64,000 bases of DNA from Methylophilus sp. TWE2 (GCF_001183865.1 NZ_CP012020.1:1612001-1676000); one strand, 5' to 3'. Positions 28,705-38,433 are shown, numbered from the stretch's first letter. Notes: a model not told the origin generated them from the sequence alone. Program-made: numbers and translations.

Positions 28705-28909
28705 CGCATACTTTCACAACCGCAGTGCAAAATCCAACTGCCGACACATAGGCACCCCTCTGCCTGTCGGTTGTTAAGATGCCACACCCCCGAAGAATTT
28801 TAGTTTGAAGCCCATCCTGAGGAGGGCTCCTTTTATATTGACAGTAATGTGTCCAAAAAGCCGTGTGTTGTCAAGAACAATGGCTGCCGACTCGTGACAT
28901 CAGCTGCAT

Positions 28910-29530
28910 TCAGTTAGATGTTTTTAAAGCAGGTCGCCATCTCGCAAGTATCAACATGGCAAAAACGATGCTGTATATCACTGGCTCAGTGACATCTTTT
29001 TTGACCAGCCACCAATAATGCAGCAGCGCCAGGACAGCGATGACATAAACCAGCGTGTGCAGGCTTTTCCAGCGTTGTTTAAGCATCTTGATCGCTTTCT
29101 GATTGGAAGTCGCAGCCAGCGGTAAGGTCAGGACGAATGCAGTGGCACCAACGAGCACATAAGGATGCTTGATAATGTCTTTCGCAATCGCTGGCCAGTC
29201 AAACTGGTAATCCAGCCATACATAGCTGGTCAGGTGCAGGCAAGCATAGGCAAACATCCACAAGCCCAGCAAACGACGTACTGCAATCAGCCAAGGCTGT
29301 CCGGTGAAATGCCGCAAAGGAGTGATGATCAGCGAAAGTAATAAAAACACCAATGCCCATGTGCCCGTAGAACGTTCGATAAACTCGATGGGATTGGCAC
29401 CAAGATTTTCTGTCACCCCCAGAATGACCAACCGCAAAATAGGCAAGCTGGCACCAAACCAAATCATGGCTTTAAGCAGGCGTATCAAGACTATTGGTTT
29501 TTTTAAGGACAGCCTGTGAAGTATTAACAT
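28910..29530 (-). CDS. msrQ: heme membrane subunit MsrQ of the periplasmic methionine sulfoxide reductase
   Basis: A 206-aa integral membrane protein of the ferric-reductase-like fold with about six TM helices. Conserved His residues (PLRHFTG, CLHLTSYVW, LHTLVYV, LLHYWW) are probable heme ligands. It delivers electrons from the quinone pool or flavin to MsrP. It lies 10 bp downstream of msrP on the same strand and forms an operon with it. Confidence 0.93.
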   Translation of the reverse strand: MLILHRLSLKKPIVLIRLLKAMIWFGASLPILRLVILGVTENLGANPIEFIERSTGTWALVFLLLSLIITPLRHFTGQPWLIAVRRLLGLWMFAYACLHLTSYVWLDYQFDWPAIAKDIIKHPYVLVGATAFVLTLPLAATSNQKAIKMLKQRWKSLHTLVYVIAVLALLHYWWLVKKDVTEPVIYSIVFAMLILARWRPALKTSN

Positions 29531-29540
29531 GAAAGGACCT

Positions 29541-30488
29541 CTAGAAATACTTTTTCAAGTCCATGCCGGCATACAACTGGCCCACTTCATCATAGCCATT
29601 AAACATCCTGGTTTTGATGCGTCCCGCAAACAACCCCGCACCGATGCGCTTTTCAGAGGACTGTGTCCAGCGCGGATGATCCACCGACGGATTGACATTG
29701 GCATAAAAACCATATTCGCGGGGACTAGCCTTCATCCAGGTGGTATTGGGCATGTGTTCAACAAAACGAATTGTACTGATCGCCTTGGCTCCTTTAAACC
29801 CGTATTTCCAGGGCACGACAAGGCGTACCGGCGCACCGTTCTGATTGGGCAAAACTTTGCCATACAAACCCACCGCGAGGATGGTCAATGGCTGCATGGC
29901 TTCGTCCATGCGCAATCCCTCAGTATAGGGCCAATCCAGCACAGGAATGCGGGCCCCTGGCATATGCCGCGGGTCGTTGTATGAGATCAATTCAATGTAC
30001 TTGGCATTGCCCGTCGGCTGCGCCCAGTCAATCAGGGCTTTCAGCGGCAGCCCTAGCCATGGAATCACCATAGACCAACCCTCCACACAGCGCATACGAT
30101 AAATACGTTCTTCTAGCGGCGCAAGCTTCATAAGCTGTTCAAGGCTGATCGTTTTGGCTTGCTTCACCGCGCCTTCGATCTTGATTGCCCAAGGGCTGGG
30201 TTTAAACAAGGTGGACTCACGTGCCGGGTCTTCCTTGCCGGTGCCAAATTCATAATAATTGTTGTAGCCGGTCACATCCTCAAAGCTGGTCAGCTTCTCT
30301 TCCTTGCCATAAGCGGTTTTCTGGAAATCCAGGCTTGAGGCAGCTTGCAGATGGGTGGGAAATAACACACTCGTCGCAGCCACACCTGCTACTTTCAGCA
30401 ACTGACGACGCTGTTCAAACATTTCTTGTGGCGTGATTTCTGAGGGCAAAATTCCGCTGGGATTACGGCGGTTGTTATCTAATAGCAT
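29541..30488 (-). CDS. msrP: molybdenum-dependent periplasmic methionine sulfoxide reductase MsrP
   Basis: A 315-aa molybdopterin protein that repairs oxidised methionine in periplasmic proteins. A twin-arginine signal is visible (QRRQLLKVAGVAATSVLF, about residues 27-45). The molybdenum-ligating Cys lies in RMRCVEGWSMVIPW, and further sulfite-oxidase-fold motifs follow (GLPLKALIDWAQPTG and PVRLVVPWKYGFKGAK). MsrPQ is linked to hypochlorite and oxidative damage repair in other bacteria. Confidence 0.95.
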   Translation of the reverse strand: MLLDNNRRNPSGILPSEITPQEMFEQRRQLLKVAGVAATSVLFPTHLQAASSLDFQKTAYGKEEKLTSFEDVTGYNNYYEFGTGKEDPARESTLFKPSPWAIKIEGAVKQAKTISLEQLMKLAPLEERIYRMRCVEGWSMVIPWLGLPLKALIDWAQPTGNAKYIELISYNDPRHMPGARIPVLDWPYTEGLRMDEAMQPLTILAVGLYGKVLPNQNGAPVRLVVPWKYGFKGAKAISTIRFVEHMPNTTWMKASPREYGFYANVNPSVDHPRWTQSSEKRIGAGLFAGRIKTRMFNGYDEVGQLYAGMDLKKYF

Positions 30489-30590
30489 AGAGGTTCCTGT
30501 ATGTCATTGATGATGCTTGTTTGTCGCGTATGACACGGAAACCTTACAGCAGATTCCCCAAGGGGGTCATTGCGTTTAAGATCTGGGCAC

Positions 30591-30620
30591 CTCAAAAGAA
30601 AAAGGGCTCATCGTGAGCCC
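30591..30620 (-). terminator. terminator after the quinoprotein gene
   Basis: Perfect stem GGGCTCA/TGAGCCC (30604-30610 with 30614-30620), 3-nt loop. On the minus strand it is followed by TTTTTCTTTT. It is 63 nt beyond the stop of the quinoprotein gene and separates it from msrP. Confidence 0.88.
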
Positions 30621-30682
30621 AATAAATTAATCACCAAGAATGATAATGCAACCAGATTCTGTTAACTCTGTCATCAGTGCAC

Positions 30683-32485
30683 TCAATGTTTTGATGGCAG
30701 TTTGAACGTTAAAATGCGGTCGCCCTGTTTAAAGCCAAACAGGGAGTTACCGCCGCTCACCACCGCAATATACTGTTCACCATTGACTTGGTAGGTAATC
30801 GGCGGCGCATTCACGCCGTATTCAGATTGATATTGCCATACCCGTTGCCCGGTCTGGCTGTCATAGGCAGAAAACCTGCCATCCCCCTCCCCGCAAAACA
30901 AGATACCGCCTGCAGTCGCCAGTACACCACCGACCAATGGCTGGCTGGTTTTTTGTTGCCAGGCAATCTGGCCAGAACGCAGGTCAATTGCGCTTAACAC
31001 GCCCCAGCGTTCATCGTTAGTGGGTTCGCTGGCGGCATAACGTATCGGTTTTTCGCCTGCCTTTACTTGAGTTTCGTGCACGGTGTATTTTATCGGGCTG
31101 TGCATGGCGGCCACATAAACGGTTTGCTGGTGCTCATTCAAGCTCACCGGTGACCAGTTGGCACCGCCAAGAATCCCCGGATATATAACGGTTCCCTCCG
31201 CACTTGGTTTTTTGAACAAATTAAGCTGCGGGACAAAAGCGGCAGATTTAGCCAGGAACCGACCCGTGGCTCTATCATGAATGTAAAACCAGCCTGTTTT
31301 ACTTGCCTGGCCAACGGCAGGGATGCTTTTGCCTTGGTAATGATAATTAAACAGTACTGGCGGACTGGCCAGATCATAGCCCCATAAGTCATGTGGCACT
31401 TGCTGGTAGTGCCATTTGTATTGACCTGTCTCCGTGTCCAGGGCAACTAATGACACGGTATAAAGATTGTCTCCAGGCCTGGAAACATCATTCATTTGCG
31501 GCGAAGGGTTGCCAGTACCAAAATACAGTGTATGGGTAGCAGTATCAATCGCTGGCGTACTCCAAGCAGAACCGCCGCCAAAACGTGCCGCATCCGGGTA
31601 TTCATTCAAGGCAGCCTTTTCTGATGAAATATCCCGGTCGAATTGGCTACCATCAGCTGTTTGCGTTGTAAACTGTCCTTCCCAACCCTGTTGCGGAATG
31701 GTATCGAACTGCCAAATCTGGTGACCATCGTTGATATCAAACGCTGCCAGGAACCCGGGGCGGCCGTAACGGCCAGTGACACCAATCACGGCTCCAAGTG
31801 GAGCGTCACTGCGTGGATTATCAATATGCAGGCCATAGCCCACACCTGTGATGCCGATGATCACCTTATTCCGATAAACCACAGGCGCCATGGCAATGCC
31901 TACGCCTGTGCCGCCCGTCACTTTGCGGGTTTTGTTTGGATCGCTGCCGTTCAATGCATCCTGGTGCTCAGTGTTGACCTGACTTCCGGCAACATCAATA
32001 TCCCATAGCTTTTTACCGCTTGCAGCATCCAAAGCGATCAGTCTGGCATCGACAGTCCCTATAAAGACCTTACCTGCTGCGACGGCAACCCCTCTATTGG
32101 CTGGTCCGCAACACATGTTCCACTCAGCCTTGCGTGTATGCGTGTATTTCCATACTTGCTTGCCAGTAAAGGCATCTAATGCTAATACATGGTTAAAAGG
32201 CAAGCTGACATACATGATGCCATTCACCACAATAGGTGTGGCTTGAAAGGTAGCTTTTATTCCGGTTTCCACCGACCATGCAGCTTGTAATTGCGCCACG
32301 TTGTGTTGATTGATTTGTGTTAGGCTGGAAAAACGTTGTGACTCCAGATTCAAACCATAACTTGGCCAGTCAATGTTGCTATCACTAGTGACAACCGGTT
32401 TAACTGTATGCGTGCAAGCGAATAGCAGACAGGATATGCCTGCAACTACACCAGATAACAGAAGGTTTTTTAGGACTGTTTTCAT
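30683..32485 (-). CDS. PQQ-type quinoprotein, probable outer-membrane or periplasmic lipoprotein
   Basis: A 600-aa beta-propeller protein from ATG 32485 (an upstream TTG at 32494 is less likely). The signal peptide ends in a lipobox (LLFACTH), so it should be lipid-anchored. Propeller repeats of the PQQ alcohol dehydrogenase type are clear (DWPSYGLNLESQRFS, LIALDAASGKKLWDID). The vicinal disulfide CC of methanol/ethanol dehydrogenases is present in CCGPANRGV, as are TGNPSP and PHDLWGYD, which match the regions of the metal-binding Asn and catalytic Asp. The segment that normally holds the metal-binding Glu reads ITGVGYGL and is followed by an insertion of about 20 residues. So an enzyme with altered metal site or a non-catalytic binding protein are both possible. 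Confidence 0.85.
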   Translation of the reverse strand: MKTVLKNLLLSGVVAGISCLLFACTHTVKPVVTSDSNIDWPSYGLNLESQRFSSLTQINQHNVAQLQAAWSVETGIKATFQATPIVVNGIMYVSLPFNHVLALDAFTGKQVWKYTHTRKAEWNMCCGPANRGVAVAAGKVFIGTVDARLIALDAASGKKLWDIDVAGSQVNTEHQDALNGSDPNKTRKVTGGTGVGIAMAPVVYRNKVIIGITGVGYGLHIDNPRSDAPLGAVIGVTGRYGRPGFLAAFDINDGHQIWQFDTIPQQGWEGQFTTQTADGSQFDRDISSEKAALNEYPDAARFGGGSAWSTPAIDTATHTLYFGTGNPSPQMNDVSRPGDNLYTVSLVALDTETGQYKWHYQQVPHDLWGYDLASPPVLFNYHYQGKSIPAVGQASKTGWFYIHDRATGRFLAKSAAFVPQLNLFKKPSAEGTVIYPGILGGANWSPVSLNEHQQTVYVAAMHSPIKYTVHETQVKAGEKPIRYAASEPTNDERWGVLSAIDLRSGQIAWQQKTSQPLVGGVLATAGGILFCGEGDGRFSAYDSQTGQRVWQYQSEYGVNAPPITYQVNGEQYIAVVSGGNSLFGFKQGDRILTFKLPSKH

Positions 32486-32645
32486 ATCATGCAACTCATA
32501 GACTATACAGGTTAGTATACACGTTATGATGATCCTGTTGAAACGCTCACTGGCCTCTTTTGAAAATTTTTTTTAATTGGTGAAACTAAATCTGGTTGGG
32601 AACAGCCATAGACAAGAATTGTTAACTTGTACAACAATCATAATC

Positions 32646-33698
32646 ATGACAATTACATCGACAAAAACATCAATTGCATTACAACTGGCTGAAAAAGGAT
32701 TACTGTCTGATGCAGTGATCCGCATGGGAATACGCAAACTTTGCCAATCCAGGTTACGCGAAATCGCCGAACAGGATTGCGAACGAACACAAGCTAACCT
32801 GATTGCATTTATAGAGCAGATGCAGCTTGCCGAGATTGCACCATTACCAGAAAAAGCGAATGCCCAGCACTATGAAATCCCGGCAGCCTTTTATCAATAC
32901 TGCCTGGGTATCAACCGCAAATACAGCAGTTGCTTCTGGTTGCCTGACACACAAACGCTGGATGAAGCAGAGGAGCTGGCACTGGCACAAACCTGTGCGC
33001 ATGCGCGCCTGGGTGGCCCCCTGCAAATTCTTGAACTAGGGTGTGGTTGGGGTTCACTGACCCTGTGGATGGCCAGCCATTATCCCGATGCCCAGATTAC
33101 TGCCGTGTCAAACTCTGCTTCGCAACGCGAATATATCCTGCAACAAGCAAAAGATCGGGGGTTGTCCAATATTCATATCATCACCGCTGATATGAATGTC
33201 TTTGATATTGATCAGACGTTTGACCGGATTGTTTCAGTAGAAATGTTTGAACACATGCGCAATTACGCTCTGTTATATGCCAAGGTGGCTCGCTGGCTCA
33301 AGCCAGGCGGCCTCTTTTTCAAGCATATTTTCGTACACCGGAGCGCCGCCTACACTTTTGATGTCAAAGCAGAGGATGACTGGATGAGCCAGTATTTTTT
33401 TAGTGGCGGCATGATGCCCAGTGATCAATTGCCCCTTTACTTTCAGGACGATCTCAAAATCATTGATACTTGGCGCTGGAACGGGACCCACTATCAAAAA
33501 ACAGCCAATGCCTGGCTGGAAAACATGGACAGCCATCATGCCGAACTGACACCGGTTCTACAGTCAATTTACGGGCAAGCGGATGCAGAGCGCTGGCGTC
33601 AACGCTGGCGTATATTTTTCATGGCATGTGCCGAGTTGTTTGGTTATAACCAGGGACAAACCTGGTGGGTCAGCCATTATCTGTTTTCAAAGAGATAA
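32646..33698 (+). CDS. CFA-synthase-family SAM-dependent methyltransferase
   Basis: A 350-aa protein from ATG 32646. No Shine-Dalgarno is visible there, and codons further upstream in the same frame offer only TTG/GTG. The domain is of the cyclopropane-fatty-acyl-phospholipid synthase family: HYEIPAAFYQYCLG, SAM motif ELGCGWGSLTLWMASHYP, VSVEMFEHMRNY and WLKPGGLFFKHIF. It heads the lipid operon and is clearly different from the longer CFA synthase at 39239. It probably methylates an unsaturated acyl chain; whether the product is branched, cyclopropyl or a furan precursor is not known. Confidence 0.85.
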   Translation: MTITSTKTSIALQLAEKGLLSDAVIRMGIRKLCQSRLREIAEQDCERTQANLIAFIEQMQLAEIAPLPEKANAQHYEIPAAFYQYCLGINRKYSSCFWLPDTQTLDEAEELALAQTCAHARLGGPLQILELGCGWGSLTLWMASHYPDAQITAVSNSASQREYILQQAKDRGLSNIHIITADMNVFDIDQTFDRIVSVEMFEHMRNYALLYAKVARWLKPGGLFFKHIFVHRSAAYTFDVKAEDDWMSQYFFSGGMMPSDQLPLYFQDDLKIIDTWRWNGTHYQKTANAWLENMDSHHAELTPVLQSIYGQADAERWRQRWRIFFMACAELFGYNQGQTWWVSHYLFSKR

Positions 33699-33713
33699 GC
33701 GAAAAGACTGAAT

Positions 33714-34250
33714 ATGCCCTCCTCCAAGCTGATCATCTTTAATTTTGTTTCATTTCAACTGCTGTGGTGGGCATGCGTGCTCTCTGCCGGGACTGGCAAA
33801 GAAGACACCCTGCTTTGCCTGATTGGTTTACTCACCTTGATGCATTTACACTGGATGGAAGGCTGGGAGCAATCCCTCCCTTTGATACTCACCGCGCTCA
33901 CCGGCTGCATATTCGACCAAGTGGTCTATAGCATGGGCTGGGTCAGTTTTGATCTTCAGTCCGAGGCGATCAGTTATATCCCCAGCTGGATGATTGCATT
34001 ATGGCTGGCTTTTGCGTGTACACTTAATGTTAGTATGCGCTGGTTACAGCATCAATTAGCCCTTGCCGCGCTACTGGGCGCCATTTTTGGCCCATTAGCG
34101 TATTTAGGGGCTGAAAAGTTAGGTGCTGTTACCTTACCCGGCCCAACATCAGACTTGGCCTGGATTGCACTGGAATGGGGTCTGGTATTGCCACTACTGC
34201 TCTGGATCCGTGCCACGTTCAACGCAACCCTGCAAGTGAGGCCAGTATGA
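33714..34250 (+). CDS. DUF2878 integral membrane protein
   Basis: A 178-aa protein with five or six hydrophobic helices (FVSFQLLWWACVL, LIGLLTLMHLHWM, and so on), matching the DUF2878 family found in the same lipid gene clusters in other proteobacteria. The function is unknown. It starts 15 bp after the methyltransferase gene, and its TGA overlaps the next ATG (ATGA), indicating coupled translation. Confidence 0.8.
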   Translation: MPSSKLIIFNFVSFQLLWWACVLSAGTGKEDTLLCLIGLLTLMHLHWMEGWEQSLPLILTALTGCIFDQVVYSMGWVSFDLQSEAISYIPSWMIALWLAFACTLNVSMRWLQHQLALAALLGAIFGPLAYLGAEKLGAVTLPGPTSDLAWIALEWGLVLPLLLWIRATFNATLQVRPV

Positions 34251-35002
34251 TTTACAGCTATGCTTTGATTGCCATTATTGCGTTTGCACTGACAGGCTGG
34301 CTGTTGAGTTTTGCGACGCATAAATACAGCCACGTCGATAGCATGTGGAGCCTGTTCATGCTCATGACGGCTTGTGTCAGCGCCATATTCATGCCGGATT
34401 TATCCCTGCGCGCCTGGCTGGTGCTGGTTGCCGTGAGTCTATGGGCATTCAGGCTGAGCATTTTTCTCACCTGGCGTAACTGGGGGAAAGAAGATCATCG
34501 GTACGATACCATCCGCAAAAATAACGAACCTCACTTCTGGTTAAAAAGCCTGTACATCATCTTTGGATTCCAGGCCCTCCTGGCCTGGGCAATTTCTTAT
34601 CCTCTGTATGTGTCTATTACCAGCCATTCACCCATGCAATGGCTGGATGGTGCCGCAATAGTGTTATTTGTCATAGGTTTTTATTGGGAAGCCGTTGCCG
34701 ACTGGCAATTAATGCAGTTTCGCCGCAAAAATATGGGCGCAGATGGCGTGCTGCAAACCGGACTCTGGCGCTACAGCCGCCACCCAAATTACTTTGGCGA
34801 ATGCTTGATCTGGTGGGGGTTTGCCTTGTTTGGGGCCGCAACCGGTAATCCTTGGGTCTGGTTTTCCCCTGTGATCATGACCTTTTTGCTGCTCAAAGTC
34901 AGCGGAGTCAGCCTGATGGAGCAGACCATCCATAGCCGTCGACCAGGCTATGCCGAGTATGCCAAACGTACCAACGCATTTATTCCCGGGATTCCAAAAT
35001 GA
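34247..35002 (+). CDS. DUF1295 membrane protein, steroid 5-alpha-reductase-like
   Basis: A 251-aa protein with about six TM helices. The C-terminal signature LWRYSRHPNYFGECLIWWG and the final GYAEYAKRTNAFIPG are typical of DUF1295 / isoprenylcysteine methyltransferase-like NADPH reductases. Family members reduce double bonds or methylate lipids. Here it may reduce an unsaturated lipid intermediate, which is inference. It overlaps the preceding and following genes by 4 bp each (ATGA). Confidence 0.87.
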   Translation: MIYSYALIAIIAFALTGWLLSFATHKYSHVDSMWSLFMLMTACVSAIFMPDLSLRAWLVLVAVSLWAFRLSIFLTWRNWGKEDHRYDTIRKNNEPHFWLKSLYIIFGFQALLAWAISYPLYVSITSHSPMQWLDGAAIVLFVIGFYWEAVADWQLMQFRRKNMGADGVLQTGLWRYSRHPNYFGECLIWWGFALFGAATGNPWVWFSPVIMTFLLLKVSGVSLMEQTIHSRRPGYAEYAKRTNAFIPGIPK

Positions 35003-35646
35003 ACGCGCGTATGATTGCTATGATCAAATACTTCGCAACCATCTTTGTCGTGTTTCATTTTATTGCTGTCGCCGAGGCTAAAGAATGGTCATTTGAGGTG
35101 TGGCTAGATAAGCAAAAGATTGGTACGCACAGTTTCACATTGAATCAAAACCAGTTACAAAGCCGGGCAAACTTCAAGGTCAAGGTGCTTTTTATTAACG
35201 CCTACCGTTACCAGCACCAGGCGGATGAAACCTGGCAAGGGGACTGTCTAAACGAATTGCGTGCCCATACCGAAGAAAATAAAGAAATCACAGACGTCAT
35301 GGGCACGCAGCAAGGCAACCAATTTTTGGTTGATAAAAATGGGAAAAAGCAAACCTTACCTGCGTGCGTCATGACGTTTGCCTACTGGAATCCGGAGATT
35401 TTGAAACAACAACGCCTGCTTAATCCGCAAAATGGCGAATATCTGGATGTCAGTGTGATGGATGAAGGTAAGCAAGTCATGACAGTGAAAGGGCAACAAA
35501 CCAATGTGCACCAATACCGTCTGAGAGGACGATACCAGGGCAAGGATAAATTGAAAATCACGCTGTGGTATGACGACCAGCAGGAATGGGTCGCTCTGGA
35601 ATCCGTCACCCCAGAGGGCTATAAGATTATTTATAAACTTATTTAA
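34999..35646 (+). CDS. exported DUF6134-like protein
   Basis: A 215-aa protein with an N-terminal signal peptide (ATIFVVFHFIAVAEAKE, cleavage near residue 28). The mature part is rich in beta-strand pattern and starts WSFEVWLDKQKIGTHSF. This layout resembles the DUF6134 family of periplasmic proteins found with DUF1365/CFA clusters. I do not know its activity; a lipid-binding beta structure is one possibility. Confidence 0.7.
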   Translation: MNARMIAMIKYFATIFVVFHFIAVAEAKEWSFEVWLDKQKIGTHSFTLNQNQLQSRANFKVKVLFINAYRYQHQADETWQGDCLNELRAHTEENKEITDVMGTQQGNQFLVDKNGKKQTLPACVMTFAYWNPEILKQQRLLNPQNGEYLDVSVMDEGKQVMTVKGQQTNVHQYRLRGRYQGKDKLKITLWYDDQQEWVALESVTPEGYKIIYKLI

Positions 35647-35651
35647 TCAAT

Positions 35652-36191
35652 ATGTTAAACAATTTTATTAAAGTGATTTGCATCATGAGTTTTTTAGGAT
35701 TATCTGCTTGCCAATCTATGCCTCCCATCAAAACGGTGGCAGAAGTCGATCTTGACCGGTTTATGGGTGACTGGTTTGTGATTGCGGCAATCCCGACAAT
35801 CATAGAAAACGACCCTTACAATCCGGTGGAACGTTATGAAAAGAATCCTGACGGCTCCATTGCCACCACATTCAGCTTTAATCAAAGCAGCTTTAACGGC
35901 AAATTAAAAACCTACCACCCCACCGGGTTTGTGGTGCCAGGGACAGGTAATGCAGAATGGCAGATGCAATTTATCTGGCCATTCAAGTCCGAATACCTGA
36001 TTGCTTATTTGAGCGAAGACTATCAGCACACCATTATCGCCAGAAATAAACGCGATTACGTCTGGCTGATGTCACGCCAGCCTCATTTAAACCGCGAGAC
36101 TTATGACGATTTAGTGTCCAAAATCCAGTCTATGGGTTACGACACCAGCAAGTTGCGGGCGTTTCCCCAGCAGCGACCAACAAAAAAATAG
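35652..36191 (+). CDS. blc: lipocalin-family lipoprotein (Blc-like)
   Basis: A 179-aa protein. A lipoprotein signal ends at LGLSACQS, and the lipocalin signature GDWFVIAAIPT lies near residue 40 (G-x-W). The second lipocalin block is YVWLMSRQPHLNRETYDDL. Bacterial Blc lipocalins bind fatty acids or lysophospholipids at the outer membrane. It lies 5 bp after the preceding gene in the lipid operon and may carry the modified acyl product or damaged lipids. Confidence 0.88.
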   Translation: MLNNFIKVICIMSFLGLSACQSMPPIKTVAEVDLDRFMGDWFVIAAIPTIIENDPYNPVERYEKNPDGSIATTFSFNQSSFNGKLKTYHPTGFVVPGTGNAEWQMQFIWPFKSEYLIAYLSEDYQHTIIARNKRDYVWLMSRQPHLNRETYDDLVSKIQSMGYDTSKLRAFPQQRPTKK

Positions 36192-36241
36192 ACGAATAAA
36201 AAAACAAGTAACAAATGACTTATCCCAGGAGAGGGGATTCC

Positions 36242-37183
36242 ATGTCGCAGAGAATATACAGCTGTTTATGGCGGTTGATTGGCTGGCTCGATAATCACCG
36301 TTACCAGGCGCCAGCCTATGCGAATGCCAACAGCATAGATTGGTGGCGGGTGTTGCCGTTTGTCTCCCTGCATATTGCTTTAATTGCACTCTACTGGGTA
36401 GGCTGGAGTCCATTTGCAGTTTTTTTCGCCATTCTGATGTATCTCATCCGCATGTTTGCAGTGACTGGTTTTTACCATCGCTATTTTGCCCATAAGACAT
36501 TCCAGACTTCACGTGCAGGACAGTTCATATTTGCATTGATTGGTGCCACGGCGGTACAACGTGGGCCCTTATGGTGGGCCGCACATCATCGCAATCATCA
36601 TGTGCATGCTGATCAACCGCAAGACGTACATTCTCCGCATCAGCATGGGTTGTTATGGAGTCATTTAGGCTGGTTCCTGAGCCATGCCAATTTTAAAACC
36701 CAACTGGAACGGGTCAGGGAGCTGACCCGTTATCGGGAATTATGCTGGCTAGACCGGTTTGACAGCCTGGTTCCCATCGCGCTGGCTGTGTCGATTTATG
36801 CATTGGGTGATCTGCTAGCGCATTACGTGCCACAATTACACACCAATGGCTGGCAATTGCTGGTTTGGGGATTTATCGTATCTACGATTGCCCTTTATCA
36901 CGCCACCTTTAGTGTCAACTCCCTGGCGCATGTCTGGGGAAAACGTCGTTATGCCACACGTGACCATAGCCGCAATAACTGGCTGATAGCGATCATCACG
37001 TTAGGGGAAGGCTGGCACAATAACCACCACCACTTTCCAGGATCGGCAAAACAGGGTTTTTACTGGTGGGAAATAGATTTGACCTATTACGGCTTGAAGT
37101 TACTGGCAAGCATGGGGCTCATCTGGAACCTTAAGCAGGTACCTTCGAATGTGCGTGAGCAACACGGCGAGATGAGGGGTTAA
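36242..37183 (+). CDS. fatty acid desaturase (delta-9 acyl-CoA/acyl-lipid type)
   Basis: A 313-aa membrane di-iron desaturase. ATG 36242 was chosen because AGGAGAGG lies 7 nt upstream. All three His boxes are present: HRYFAH, HRNHH and HNNHH in GEGWHNNHHHFPGS. Four TM segments flank them. This is the SCD/OLE-like class, which introduces a cis double bond into an acyl chain, and could create the substrate for the two CFA-type methyltransferases in the operon. Confidence 0.92.
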   Translation: MSQRIYSCLWRLIGWLDNHRYQAPAYANANSIDWWRVLPFVSLHIALIALYWVGWSPFAVFFAILMYLIRMFAVTGFYHRYFAHKTFQTSRAGQFIFALIGATAVQRGPLWWAAHHRNHHVHADQPQDVHSPHQHGLLWSHLGWFLSHANFKTQLERVRELTRYRELCWLDRFDSLVPIALAVSIYALGDLLAHYVPQLHTNGWQLLVWGFIVSTIALYHATFSVNSLAHVWGKRRYATRDHSRNNWLIAIITLGEGWHNNHHHFPGSAKQGFYWWEIDLTYYGLKLLASMGLIWNLKQVPSNVREQHGEMRG

Positions 37184-37185
37184 CC

Positions 37186-38433
37186 ATGAAAATTGCCATT
37201 ATTGGCGGCGGGATCGCCGGCAATACCCTTGCCTATTATCTGCATCAAACCCATCAAATTACCCTGTTTGAAGCCAATGATTACCTAGGTGGGCACACCC
37301 ACACGCACCAGGTTCAGGTGGCAGGTCAAACACACGCTGTGGATACCGGTTTTATTGTATTTAATGATAAAACCTATCCGCAGTTCGAGCGCATCCTGCG
37401 TGAAACCGGTGTTGCCTGGCGCGATAGCACCATGAGTTTCAGCGTGCGTAATGAGGTGACCGGGCTGGAATATAACGGCACCTCCCTGAACAGCCTGTTT
37501 GCGCAAAGGCGCAACCTGCTATCCCCTGCTTTTTATCGCATGGTGCGTGATATCTTGCGCTTTAACAAAGAATCCCTGTCACTGCTTGCGCCAGGCAATG
37601 AAATTCCACTGGGCGATTACCTGCAACAGCATGGATACTCACAGCAATTTATCCGCGACTATATCGTGCCCATGGGCGCTGCCATCTGGTCAACGGATGC
37701 GGAACAGATGTTGCAGTTTCCTGCCCGTTTTTTTGTGCGTTTTTTTCATCATCATGGCATGCTTACCATTGATGACCGCCCGCAATGGCGCACGATTGTT
37801 GGGGGCTCGGCTGCCTATCTGGAAAAAGTAACAGCCGAGTATCGAGAACGGATTCAATTGAATACATCTGTCGTGTCCATCAAGCGACTACGTGATGCGG
37901 TCACTGTCCACACTTCGGATGGCAAGTCACAGCAGTTTGATTATGTGTTTTTTGCTTGCCACAGCGATGAGGCATTAAAGATTCTTGGCGATGAAGCCAC
38001 CGCAGCAGAAAAACAGATATTGGGCGCGATTCCCTACCAGGATAACACCGTGTACCTGCACACCGATGCCAGCCTGATGCCCAAACGTAAACTTGCCTGG
38101 GCGGCCTGGAACTATCATGTGACCGACAAGCCTAGTGGTAAAGTGCAAGTCACCTATAATATGAACATCCTGCAAGGCATACAATCTGCACAGCCCTTAC
38201 TGGTAACACTCAATTACACCGATGCCATTGATCCTGCAAAAGTCATCAAAAAACTGCATTATCGACATCCTCTCTACACGCTAGAAGGAGCGCATGCGCA
38301 GACCAGACATGGAGAGATCAGTGGACACCACCATACTGGTTATGCCGGCGCTTATTGGCGCAATGGATTTCATGAGGATGGTGTGGTGAGTGCAATCAAT
38401 GCCATAGAGCACTTTCAAAAGGCCATGGTATGA
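37186..38433 (+). CDS. FAD-dependent oxidoreductase, amine-oxidase/desaturase-like
   Basis: A 415-aa flavoprotein. The N-terminal dinucleotide motif IAIIGGGIAGNTLAYYL is followed by EANDYLGGHTHTH. It belongs to the NAD(P)-binding amine-oxidase-like proteins that are nearly always found with DUF1365 and CFA synthase. It may oxidise or desaturate the methylated acyl chain. GAGG precedes the ATG, and it overlaps the DUF1365 gene by 4 bp. Confidence 0.9.
   Translation: MKIAIIGGGIAGNTLAYYLHQTHQITLFEANDYLGGHTHTHQVQVAGQTHAVDTGFIVFNDKTYPQFERILRETGVAWRDSTMSFSVRNEVTGLEYNGTSLNSLFAQRRNLLSPAFYRMVRDILRFNKESLSLLAPGNEIPLGDYLQQHGYSQQFIRDYIVPMGAAIWSTDAEQMLQFPARFFVRFFHHHGMLTIDDRPQWRTIVGGSAAYLEKVTAEYRERIQLNTSVVSIKRLRDAVTVHTSDGKSQQFDYVFFACHSDEALKILGDEATAAEKQILGAIPYQDNTVYLHTDASLMPKRKLAWAAWNYHVTDKPSGKVQVTYNMNILQGIQSAQPLLVTLNYTDAIDPAKVIKKLHYRHPLYTLEGAHAQTRHGEISGHHHTGYAGAYWRNGFHEDGVVSAINAIEHFQKAMV

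Noticed and set aside
28809..28828. Hairpin AGCCC...GGGCT between the GGDEF-EAL gene and msrQ
   Set aside because: Tiny loop with a bulge and no U-tract on the minus strand, where a terminator for msrQ would be needed; the plus strand has no upstream gene.
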